A DNA stretch of 64,000 bases from JAXMAO01 sp046350375 (GTDB taxonomy: Bacteria; Planctomycetota; Phycisphaerae; UBA1845; UTPLA1), in NCBI GenBank assembly GCA_046350375.1, contig JAXMAO010000012.1:5297-69296 (forward strand), read 5' to 3'. Below the pieces are notes generated by a model. The model was not told the origin of the DNA. It worked only from the letters and a program-made list of their open reading frames with translations, and ran no database searches. Of the stretch, positions 20,872 through 28,228 are shown one piece after another. Positions within the stretch are counted from its first letter, which is position 1; each line of letters starts with the position of its first letter. The translations under genes and the position numbers were made by a program.

Positions 20872-21731
20872 CCCGAACGGCGGCGGTGGCGTGTCCGGCG
20901 TGCGATGAGCCGAGCGCGGCATGGTGCCGGCGCGGCGGGCGCGAATATGCGCGCTGCGCGGTCTGCGGCACGGCGCGGATGATCGATCCGCCCGGCGCGG
21001 CCGAGCTGGCGCGGCTGTATGACGAGACGGTGTTTAGCCAGCCCGGGAACGCCCGCTATTACACCGACGAGCGTTCCAACGACGCGGCGGCCCGGGCGCG
21101 GGTGCGCTGGGTGGAGCGCTGGCGCGCGGGCGGACGGCTGCTCGACTTCGGCTGCGGCTTCGGGCACTTCGTCGCGGCGCTGTCGGCCGAGACGTGGCAG
21201 GCGTGCGCGGCCGACCTGAGCGCCGCGGCGACGGCCGAGGCGCGGCGGCGATTCGCCGGGCCGGTTCACACCGGAAGCGCCGAGTCGCTGCCGGTCGAGT
21301 GGCGCGGCGCGTTCGACGTGGTGACGGCGTGGGACGTGATCGAGCACGTGGCCGACCCGCGGGGCACGATGGCGGCGCTGGCGGCCTGCCTGCGGCCGGA
21401 CGGCTGGCTGTTCCTGAGCACGCCCGACGCGGGCGCCGCGGTGGCGCGGCTGCTGGGTCGGCGCTGGCACTACCTCGACCCGCAGCAGCACCTGACGCTC
21501 TTCTCGCGGGCCGGGCTGAAGCGGCTGTGCGGCGCGGCGGGTCTTCAGGTCGAGGCCGAGCGGAGCTTCGGGCGCGGGTATGCGCTGGACTACTTGTGCT
21601 ATCGCGTCGGCTACTCGTTTGGCGGCGAGTCGTGGGCGCGGGCGCCGCGGCTCGGCTGGCTGGCCCGATGGCGCGTGCCGGTGTGGCTGGGCGACGTCGT
21701 CGGAATTGCAGCGGCGCGCGCCACCGCCTAG
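20868..21731 (+). CDS. SAM-dependent methyltransferase with N-terminal zinc ribbon
   Basis: 287 aa from GTG 20868, which overlaps the stop of the glycosyltransferase gene. The N-terminus has Cys pairs CPACDEP and CAVCGTA, a zinc ribbon typical of methyltransferases in sugar and lipid modification clusters. The SAM-binding motif is LLDFGCGFGHFV, followed by FDVVTAWDVIEHVADP and LRPDGWLFLSTPD, as in class I (Methyltransf_23/UbiG-like) enzymes. The end of the chain is Arg/Trp/Leu-rich and may touch the membrane. Probably methylates a glycan or a lipid-linked intermediate made by its neighbours; substrate not deducible. Confidence 0.85.
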   Translation: MTRTAAVACPACDEPSAAWCRRGGREYARCAVCGTARMIDPPGAAELARLYDETVFSQPGNARYYTDERSNDAAARARVRWVERWRAGGRLLDFGCGFGHFVAALSAETWQACAADLSAAATAEARRRFAGPVHTGSAESLPVEWRGAFDVVTAWDVIEHVADPRGTMAALAACLRPDGWLFLSTPDAGAAVARLLGRRWHYLDPQQHLTLFSRAGLKRLCGAAGLQVEAERSFGRGYALDYLCYRVGYSFGGESWARAPRLGWLARWRVPVWLGDVVGIAAARATA

Positions 21732-21762
21732 TGCGGGCGCGGTGCACAGCAAGGACGCTTCC

Positions 21763-23688
21763 ATGTGCGGCATTGCCGGATACGTCTCGCCGCGGTCGCT
21801 CTCGGGCGGACTGATCGACGAGATGGTCGATCGGCTGGCCCATCGCGGGCCGGACGGGCGCGGCGTGTTCCGCGACCCGCGCTGGGGCGTGGCGCTGGGT
21901 CACCGGCGGCTGGCGATCGTCGACCGCACCGGCGGCGGACAGCCGATGCACTCGGCGTGCGGGCGCTACGTTGTCGTGTTCAACGGCGAGATCTACAACC
22001 ACTGCGAGCTGCGGGCGGAGCTGTTGGCCGCGGGCGAACGCTTCCGCACCGAGAGTGACACCGAGGTGTTTCTGGCGCTCTGGGCGCGTCACGGCCCGGA
22101 GAGCTACGCGCGACTGAACGGCATGTACGCTTTGGCGCTGGTCGATCGGCGCGAGCGGACGGTGTGGCTGGCGCGCGACCCGCTGGGCGAGAAGCCGCTG
22201 TTCTATCACGCCGGCATGGCCGGACTGGCATTTGCGAGCGAGGTCAAGTCGCTGCTTTCCTTTCCGGGCGTCGAGCGGCGCGTGGATGCGGAGGCGCTGC
22301 ATCACTTCCTGTCGCTCAACTACGTGCCCGGCGCGGCGACCCTGCTCGAATCGGTGCGGCGCGTCCGGCCGGGTCACGAGTTGCGCTGGCGCGACGGCCG
22401 GCTGAGCGAGCGGTGTTTCTTCCGGCTGGCGCCTCGGGCCGGGCCCGCGCCGGGGGCGGCGGCCGCGCTGGACGAGCTGGATGCGCTGCTCGATGACGCC
22501 GTGCGGCTGCGGCTGCGGAGCGATGTGCCCGTGGGGGTGTTTCTGTCGTCGGGAGTGGACAGCAGCCTGATCGCGTCGTCGGCGGCGCGGGCGTGCGGGT
22601 CGATCGAGGCTTTCAGCGTCGGCTTCAGCGACGCCCGGTTCAGCGAGCTGCCGCAGGCCGAGGCGACCGCGCGGCGACTGGGGCTGCGGCTGACGACGGC
22701 CGAGGTTTCGGCGGACGCGGCGGCAGTTTTTCCGCGGCTGGTGCGACACGCCGACGACCCGCTGGCGGACAGCTCGGCGCTGGCGGTGTGGCACCTGTCG
22801 CGCGTGGCGCGGCAGCGGGTGATCGTGGCGCTGGGCGGCGACGGGGCCGACGAGCTGTTCGGTGGATATCTGACGCACCGAGCGACGCTGCTGGTGGCGC
22901 GCTACTGGTCGCGACTGCCGGCGCCGATGCGGCGCGGGGTGGCGCGGCTCGTGGCGCGGCTGCCGGCGGGCGACGGCAAGGTCACGCTGGCCGACCGCGT
23001 GCGGCGATTCGCCTCGCGGGCGGAGCTGCCGGCCGGCGCGGCCCACCTGGCGTTCAACGGCACGTGGATGGAAGCGGACAAGCGGGCGTTGTACGACCCG
23101 GCCTGGAGCGCGCGGACGCGCGGGCTCGACAGCTTTGCGGCGCTCGCGGCCGGGCTGGGGCTGAGCGCGGACCGGCCGACGCTGGGCGCGCTACTGTCGG
23201 CCGATCTGTCGCAGTATCTGCCGGACGACATCCTGGCGAAGACCGACCGCATGAGCATGGCGCACGGGCTGGAGGTTCGCAGTCCGTGGCTCGACCCGCG
23301 GCTGGTGTCGCTGGCGCTGTCGCTGCCCGACGGGCTGCGGGTCTCGGCGACGCGCGGCAAGGTTCTTCTGCGGCGCTTGGCGCAGCGGCGCGGCCTAACC
23401 GACGTGGCGCGGCGGAAAAAGCAAGGCTTCAGCATTCCAGTGCATCGCTGGCTGCGGGAGGAGCTGCGGCCGCTGATGGAGTCGCTGCTGTCGCCTGCGC
23501 GGCTGGGTGCGATGGGCATCTTCGATTCGCGCGCGGTGCGGCAGCGCGTGGCGGAGCACCTGGACGGTGCGCCGCTGGGATTCGAGCTGTGGGGGCTGAT
23601 GACGTTTATGGCGTGGCACGCGCAGGTGATTGACGCCGCGCCGCGCGAGGCGCTGTCCGCGGCGGCGCCGGAGGCAGCGTTTGCCTGA
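21763..23688 (+). CDS. asnB: Asparagine synthase (glutamine-hydrolysing)
   Basis: 641 aa. ATG 21763 puts Cys at position 2 (MCGIAGYV), the nucleophile of the class II glutaminase domain; FNGEIYNHCELR and HRRLAIVD are also present. The synthetase domain has the PP-loop SSGVDSSL, HADDPLADSSALAVW and GGDGADELFGGY, and DRMSMAHGLEVRSPWLD. In exopolysaccharide operons AsnB-like enzymes often amidate a sugar acid or other carboxylate instead of making free asparagine, and the operon context favours that here; the sequence alone does not decide. It is followed by a TTG start overlapping its stop. Confidence 0.92.
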   Translation: MCGIAGYVSPRSLSGGLIDEMVDRLAHRGPDGRGVFRDPRWGVALGHRRLAIVDRTGGGQPMHSACGRYVVVFNGEIYNHCELRAELLAAGERFRTESDTEVFLALWARHGPESYARLNGMYALALVDRRERTVWLARDPLGEKPLFYHAGMAGLAFASEVKSLLSFPGVERRVDAEALHHFLSLNYVPGAATLLESVRRVRPGHELRWRDGRLSERCFFRLAPRAGPAPGAAAALDELDALLDDAVRLRLRSDVPVGVFLSSGVDSSLIASSAARACGSIEAFSVGFSDARFSELPQAEATARRLGLRLTTAEVSADAAAVFPRLVRHADDPLADSSALAVWHLSRVARQRVIVALGGDGADELFGGYLTHRATLLVARYWSRLPAPMRRGVARLVARLPAGDGKVTLADRVRRFASRAELPAGAAHLAFNGTWMEADKRALYDPAWSARTRGLDSFAALAAGLGLSADRPTLGALLSADLSQYLPDDILAKTDRMSMAHGLEVRSPWLDPRLVSLALSLPDGLRVSATRGKVLLRRLAQRRGLTDVARRKKQGFSIPVHRWLREELRPLMESLLSPARLGAMGIFDSRAVRQRVAEHLDGAPLGFELWGLMTFMAWHAQVIDAAPREALSAAAPEAAFA

Positions 23689-25006
23689 CGCAGTCGCGAA
23701 ACGCTGGTCGTCTCGAGACCTGGTGGCGGCGTCGGTTCTGGCCGCGGCGCTGGCGATTGCGCGCGACGGCTATTCGTTCGGCGGCGACGACCACCTCGAC
23801 ATGCTGCCGCTTTTGCGGGCGATGACCGAGCCGGGCACCTATGCGCGCGACTGGTTCGTCCACGCGGCCGGCGGGATGAACATCCGGCTGTTCTACCTGT
23901 GGCTGATGCAGGCGCTTTCGCTGCCGTTTGGCCTGGCGGGGGCGCACTTCATAGCCTTCTTCGTGACGGTTGCCGCGAGCTTTGCGGGACTGGTGCGGCT
24001 GGCAGAGCACTATGGCTGCGACGCGCTGTCGGCGGCCGGCGCCGCGGCGATCGGGTTGTTCTCGTCCGTCGCGCTGGGGCTGGGTCATGCCGTGTGGCTG
24101 AACGGGCAGATGCTGCCCAACCTGCTGGCCTATGCCCTGGCGACCTGGGGGCTGCTGCTGGCGGTGCGCGGCGACTGGCGCGCCGCGGCAGGGCTGTTCG
24201 GCGCGGCAACGCTGGCGCATGCAGCGGCGGGCGCGCCGGCGGCGGTCATCGGGGCGGTCGCGGCGGCATTCAGCGGACGGGACACGCGACGACCGACCGA
24301 CGGGGCGTCGCGACGGTCGGCAGCGCTGTGGGCCGCGGTGATCTACCTGGCGGTGGCCGCGCCGGCGCTGGCGCTCGTCGCGCACGGTGAGGCCGCCGAG
24401 CCGGGCGTCGCGGCGGTCGATGAGGGGTACGTGCTGGCGGAGATTCGCGCACCGCTGCATTTTTCGCCGGCGAGCTGGCCGGCCGGTGCGTGGCTGTCTG
24501 GCGGTGTGATGGTGGGGGGGGTGCTGATCTCGCTGCGGTCGGGCGGGTGGCGGCGCGGACCGTACGCCGGGCCGGCGCTGGCCTGCCTGTTGGCGATGGT
24601 CGTCGGCGCGGCGCTGCTGACGGTCTGTCCGTCGGCGTGGATCGTGAAGCTCCACCCGCTGCGCGCGATGGTCTGGTTCCGGTTCTTCTTCGGCGTCGCC
24701 TGGGCGCGGCGGGTCTGTCGGCCGCGCGACCGGCAACCCGCGCTGGGGATCGCCGGAATTCTCTGCGGGTTCGACGACGCGCGACTGCTGGCGGCGGCAC
24801 CCGTGATGCTGCTGACTGCGCGGGCGCAGCGTCTGCACGTGCGTGCCATCGGTTGCCTTGTCGGCCTGGCGGCCGCGGCGGGGGCGATTGCGTGGAGTCA
24901 TCCGGGGGATTGCATCGACTGGCGGTCGAGGCGGGCGTCTGCATGGCGGCCTGCGCGGCGCTGGCGCAGGAAGCGCCCGAGCGGCGCGCCGGCGCGGGCG
25001 GGCTGA
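23681..25006 (+). CDS. Polytopic membrane protein of glycan operon (C-terminus probably frameshifted)
   Basis: 441 aa as read, from a TTG at 23681 placed 8 bases after GGAGG and overlapping the end of asnB. The chain begins LPDAVAKRWSSRD, then DGYSFGGDDHLDMLP and about eight to ten hydrophobic helices (for example HFIAFFVTVAASFAGLVRL, AAVIYLAVAAPALALV, LACLLAMVVGAALLTV). The early acidic loop GGDDH and YARDWF recall GT-C-type or related membrane proteins, but I cannot name the family. The last 25 residues are abnormally Arg/Trp-rich, whereas another frame reads a normal AVEAGVCMAACAALAQEAPE there, so an indel near 24920 probably fuses this gene to the next reading frame. Confidence 0.75.
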   Translation: MPDAVAKRWSSRDLVAASVLAAALAIARDGYSFGGDDHLDMLPLLRAMTEPGTYARDWFVHAAGGMNIRLFYLWLMQALSLPFGLAGAHFIAFFVTVAASFAGLVRLAEHYGCDALSAAGAAAIGLFSSVALGLGHAVWLNGQMLPNLLAYALATWGLLLAVRGDWRAAAGLFGAATLAHAAAGAPAAVIGAVAAAFSGRDTRRPTDGASRRSAALWAAVIYLAVAAPALALVAHGEAAEPGVAAVDEGYVLAEIRAPLHFSPASWPAGAWLSGGVMVGGVLISLRSGGWRRGPYAGPALACLLAMVVGAALLTVCPSAWIVKLHPLRAMVWFRFFFGVAWARRVCRPRDRQPALGIAGILCGFDDARLLAAAPVMLLTARAQRLHVRAIGCLVGLAAAAGAIAWSHPGDCIDWRSRRASAWRPARRWRRKRPSGAPARAG

Positions 25007-25575
25007 TGCGGTTCACGGCCGGGCTGACGATCGCGCTGGCGATCGCGGTGGCCCCGCTGGCGCGCGGGGCGTGGCTGCCGCAGTTTGCGAGCGACTGGCT
25101 GTGGCGCGAGTGCCACCGCTCGAACCCGGCCGGTCGGGCGACCTGCGCGCCGCAGCGCGTGGCGGAGTGGGCGGCAGGCCACCTCCCGATTGACGCGGTG
25201 GTGCTGGTCGCGCCGTGGCTGGAAGACTTCCGGCTGCGTTCGGGGCGGGCCGTCGTGGTCGACTTCAAGGCGGTGCCGTTTACGCGGGTCGGGCTGCGAC
25301 AATGGGCCGAGCGGCTGGCAGCAATCTGCGGACTGGACGTGGCGCAGCTGGAGCGCGGCCGACCGCCGCCCGACTTCGCCGCGGCGTTCGCGCAACAGGG
25401 CGGTCCGGAACTGGCGACGGTGGCGCAGCAGTTCGGGGCCCGCTACCTGGCGATCGAGTGTGCCGTCGATGAGCCGTGGCGGCTGATACATCGTGACGGA
25501 CGCGTGCGGCTGTACGAGATGACGCCGATGGGGGCGGCACAGGCCAGCGCCGCGCCGCGGGGGAATCGGCCATGA
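25006..25575 (+). CDS. Helix plus exported globular domain, probably C-terminal part of preceding membrane protein
   Basis: 189 aa. As read it starts at an ATG that shares bases with the previous stop (TGATG), which would suit translational coupling. It opens with a membrane helix (RFTAGLTIALAIAVAPLARG), then a soluble part: PIDAVVLVAPWLEDFRLRSG, RAVVVDFKAVPF, LRQWAERLAAICGLD, QFGARYLAIECAVDEP. The open frame extends about 70 bases upstream of the ATG with good codon use, so it more likely continues the membrane protein as one gene broken by an indel. C-terminal globular domains of this kind occur on multi-helix membrane proteins. Function unknown. Its stop overlaps the deacetylase start. Confidence 0.65.
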   Translation: MRFTAGLTIALAIAVAPLARGAWLPQFASDWLWRECHRSNPAGRATCAPQRVAEWAAGHLPIDAVVLVAPWLEDFRLRSGRAVVVDFKAVPFTRVGLRQWAERLAAICGLDVAQLERGRPPPDFAAAFAQQGGPELATVAQQFGARYLAIECAVDEPWRLIHRDGRVRLYEMTPMGAAQASAAPRGNRP

Positions 25576-26579
25576 GCGCGGTGCGCCGCTGGCTGGTCTT
25601 CCACGCCGACGACCTGGGGCTGTCGCACGGCTTCAACGAGGCCATCCGTCTGGCACATCGTCGCGGACTGGTGACGAGCACCTGTCTGAACCCGCTGGGG
25701 GTGGCCTATCGTGCGGCGATTGACGACGTGCTGCCGACCTGTCCGGACCTGGGCGTGGGGGTGCATGTCAACCTGGTCGAACTGCGGCCGCTGCGGCCGG
25801 CGGAGCGCGTCGACCGGATCGTCGACCGGGCCGGACGCCTGCACGGCTATGGTCCGCTGATGCGGGCGTGCGGGGCGTGGCGCGTTCGGGCGCAGTTGCT
25901 CGACGAGGCGGAGGCGCAGGTGGAGCGCGTGCTGGCGGACGGCGTGCGGCCGGACCACCTCAATTCGCATCGCCACGTGCACATGCTGCCGTGGCTGTTT
26001 GAGCCATTCTGCCGGCTGGCGGAGCGCTACGACATTCCGTTTGTGCGCGTGGCGCGCGAGCGGCTGCACCTGCCGCGCACGCCGCGCGGCGCCTGTGCAT
26101 TGCTGGCCGAGGCAAACTTCGCCAAGACGCTGCTGCTGCGGGCGCTGGCGTGGCGGACCGGCGATACGCTGCGGCGCTTCGGCCTGCGGACGAGCGAGCG
26201 GTTTGCCGGCGTGTCGTTCACGGGCCATGCGAGCGTGGGGTCGATTGTCGCGGCGCTGGAGGCGAATCCGGCGAAGGGGGTCGAGGTGCTGGTGCACCTG
26301 TGCGTGCGGCGCCATCCGGGCGACGCGGGGATAGAGCCGCGCTCGCTGCGGCGCTATTGCGACGCCGCGGCGCGCGACCGCGAAATGGCGGCCGCCTGCT
26401 CGACCGCGCTGCGCGACGCAATCGCGCAAATGGGATATTGCATCACCAGTTATCGAGCACTGGCGTGCGCCGCGCCCGACCCGGAGGACGACGTGGTCCG
26501 ACCCCGCGATTCCGGGCAGCGCGCACGGCGCCGACGGCCCGCGCCCACGAGGCTTGTCGCGGCACAGAATGGCCGATAG
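25572..26579 (+). CDS. ChbG/HpnK-family (YdjC-like) carbohydrate deacetylase
   Basis: 335 aa, starting at an ATGA overlap with the upstream gene. The family metal site is visible: HADDLGLSHGFNEAI near the N-terminus (Asp pair), HVNLVE (about residue 60) and HLNSHRHVHMLP (about 125). GVSFTGHASVGSI gives a further conserved segment, and VLVHLCVRRHPGD a late one. Members remove acetyl groups from chitobiose-type sugars or glycolipids such as hopanoid precursors. Here, as the last gene of a glycosyltransferase operon, it most likely deacetylates an N-acetyl sugar on a lipid-linked glycan. The last 45 residues are a low-complexity Arg/Pro tail. No obvious terminator follows. Confidence 0.88.
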   Translation: MSAVRRWLVFHADDLGLSHGFNEAIRLAHRRGLVTSTCLNPLGVAYRAAIDDVLPTCPDLGVGVHVNLVELRPLRPAERVDRIVDRAGRLHGYGPLMRACGAWRVRAQLLDEAEAQVERVLADGVRPDHLNSHRHVHMLPWLFEPFCRLAERYDIPFVRVARERLHLPRTPRGACALLAEANFAKTLLLRALAWRTGDTLRRFGLRTSERFAGVSFTGHASVGSIVAALEANPAKGVEVLVHLCVRRHPGDAGIEPRSLRRYCDAAARDREMAAACSTALRDAIAQMGYCITSYRALACAAPDPEDDVVRPRDSGQRARRRRPAPTRLVAAQNGR

Positions 26580-26677
26580 ACTCGGCGATTCAGCGCTGTG
26601 TGCCGGACGGGTTATCGCAGTTGGGTGTCGGTGTTCGCCCCGCTTTCCCCGACGGCCGGTGTAGAGGAGTGACCTCG

Positions 26678-27916
26678 GTGAAAGGCTCGTCAAACAACCA
26701 CGCCGCGCCCTATCTGTTCACGTCGGAATCAGTCACCATGGGCCACCCGGACAAGGTCGCCGATGCGATCTCGGACGCGGTGGTCGACAGCCTGCTGGCG
26801 CGCGACCCGATGGCGCGCATCGCCTGCGAGACGCTGGTCACCACCGGGCTGGTGGTCATTTCCGGCGAGGTCACGGTTCACAACCAGGCGTCGATCGAGG
26901 CGCTGAACAACGTTGAAGAGACCGCGCGCCGGACGATCCAGCGGATCGGCTACACCGACCCGGCGCTGCGCTTCGACTACCAGAGCTGCGCCGTGGTGCG
27001 CAGCCTGCACAGCCAGTCGGCCGACATTTCCCAGGGCGTCGACGAGACCGCCGCCCACGAGCAGGGGGCCGGCGATCAGGGGCTGATGTTCGGCTTCGCC
27101 TGTCGCGAGGCGAGCGAGCACATGCCCATGCCGATCTACCTGTCGCACCGGCTGGTCGAGCGGCTGGCCGAGGCGCGGATGGACGGCGAGATCGACTGGC
27201 TCAAGCCGGACGGCAAGTCGCAGGTGACGGTGGAATATCGCGATGGCAAGCCGCACCGCGTGCACACGATCGTCATCAGCACGCAGCACGAAGAGCGCAA
27301 GGAGCTGCTCGACCGCCGCGGAAACTGCAATGAGAAGTTCCGCAAGATCATCATTGACAAGATCATCAAGCCGGTGGTGATGCGCGAAGCCAAGCATCTG
27401 TGGCACAAGGGGGTGGTGTTTCACATCAACCCCACCGGGCGGTTCGTGATCGGCGGGCCGCACGGCGACACCGGGCTGACCGGGCGCAAGATCATCGTCG
27501 ATACCTATGGCGGCCGTGCGCCGCACGGCGGCGGGGCGTTCTCCGGAAAGGACCCCTCGAAGGTCGATCGCTCGGCGAGCTACATGGCGCGCTACATCGC
27601 GAAGAACATCGTCGCTGCCGGGCTGGCGGACCAGTGCCAGGTGCAACTGGCGTACGCGATCGGCATCGCCAAGCCGGTGAGCGTGCTGGTGACGACGGCG
27701 GGCACGGGCAAGGTTCGCGAAGACATTCTCTCGGAGCTGGTTCAGGACCACTTCCAACTCACGCCGCGGGGCATCATCGACTCGCTCAAACTGCGCCGCC
27801 CCATCTACGAGGAGACCGCGGCCCACGGCCACTTCGGCCGGCCGGGTTTCTCGTGGGAGGCCACCGACAAGGCCGCCGGCCTGAAGAAGTCGGCGGCGCG
27901 CTGGCTGCGCGGATAG
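26678..27916 (+). CDS. metK: S-adenosylmethionine synthetase
   Basis: 412 aa, slightly above the usual 385-400. Makes SAM from methionine and ATP in the cytosol. Intact motifs: FTSESVTMGHPDKVADAISD at the start, GAGDQGLMFGFA for ATP binding, FHINPTGRFVIGGPHGDTGL and GGGAFSGKDPSKVDRSASY for the phosphate and metal sites. The GTG at 26678 is chosen because GAGGAG lies 8 bases before it; a GTG at 26669 would be too close. The 98-bp leader shows no SAM riboswitch that I can recognise. Stand-alone gene; a methyltransferase and rlmN elsewhere in the window would use its product. Confidence 0.96.
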   Translation: MKGSSNNHAAPYLFTSESVTMGHPDKVADAISDAVVDSLLARDPMARIACETLVTTGLVVISGEVTVHNQASIEALNNVEETARRTIQRIGYTDPALRFDYQSCAVVRSLHSQSADISQGVDETAAHEQGAGDQGLMFGFACREASEHMPMPIYLSHRLVERLAEARMDGEIDWLKPDGKSQVTVEYRDGKPHRVHTIVISTQHEERKELLDRRGNCNEKFRKIIIDKIIKPVVMREAKHLWHKGVVFHINPTGRFVIGGPHGDTGLTGRKIIVDTYGGRAPHGGGAFSGKDPSKVDRSASYMARYIAKNIVAAGLADQCQVQLAYAIGIAKPVSVLVTTAGTGKVREDILSELVQDHFQLTPRGIIDSLKLRRPIYEETAAHGHFGRPGFSWEATDKAAGLKKSAARWLRG

Positions 27917-28228
27917 CCGTGCGCGGCGCGGCCTGGCGCACGTCCGGATCTCGCGAGTTGTTTTCACAGCACCTCGCGCCCACATGCTGCATGCATCGCG
28001 GCGCCTGATCGAGCCGAATCGTGCATCTGCACACGGGCTTGCGCATCCGGGCGCGAATTCTGCGTCCGAAAATTCTCGGCGGTATGTTTTTTCGCGGACC
28101 CGGTGTATAGTATTAGCCACTGGCATCTGGCGAGTCGTGGGTGAGCCGGCATGGGGTGCCACGTCGCGGCGGTTGGTCCGCTGCCGCGCAGCTTCTACTG
28201 CGGTCAGAACCCGAACGTGGGAGGCGAA
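27917..28228 (+). other. 312-bp intergenic stretch with promoter for the following esterase gene
   Basis: No coding frame with a credible start or codon use is seen. It is less GC-rich than its surroundings around 28060-28115. It holds TATAGT at 28106-28111 as a likely -10 box and a GGGAGG ribosome-binding site just before the ATG at 28229. Confidence 0.5.
28106..28111 (+). promoter_or_regulatory. -10 box TATAGT for the esterase-like gene
   Basis: TATAGT within GGTGTATAGTATTAG stands out in GC-rich DNA. It would give a leader of about 110 nt before the ATG at 28229. The -35 region is unclear. Confidence 0.4.

Noticed and set aside
26580..26677. SAM riboswitch in the metK leader
   Set aside because: The 98-bp leader shows none of the conserved blocks of the SAM riboswitch classes I know.
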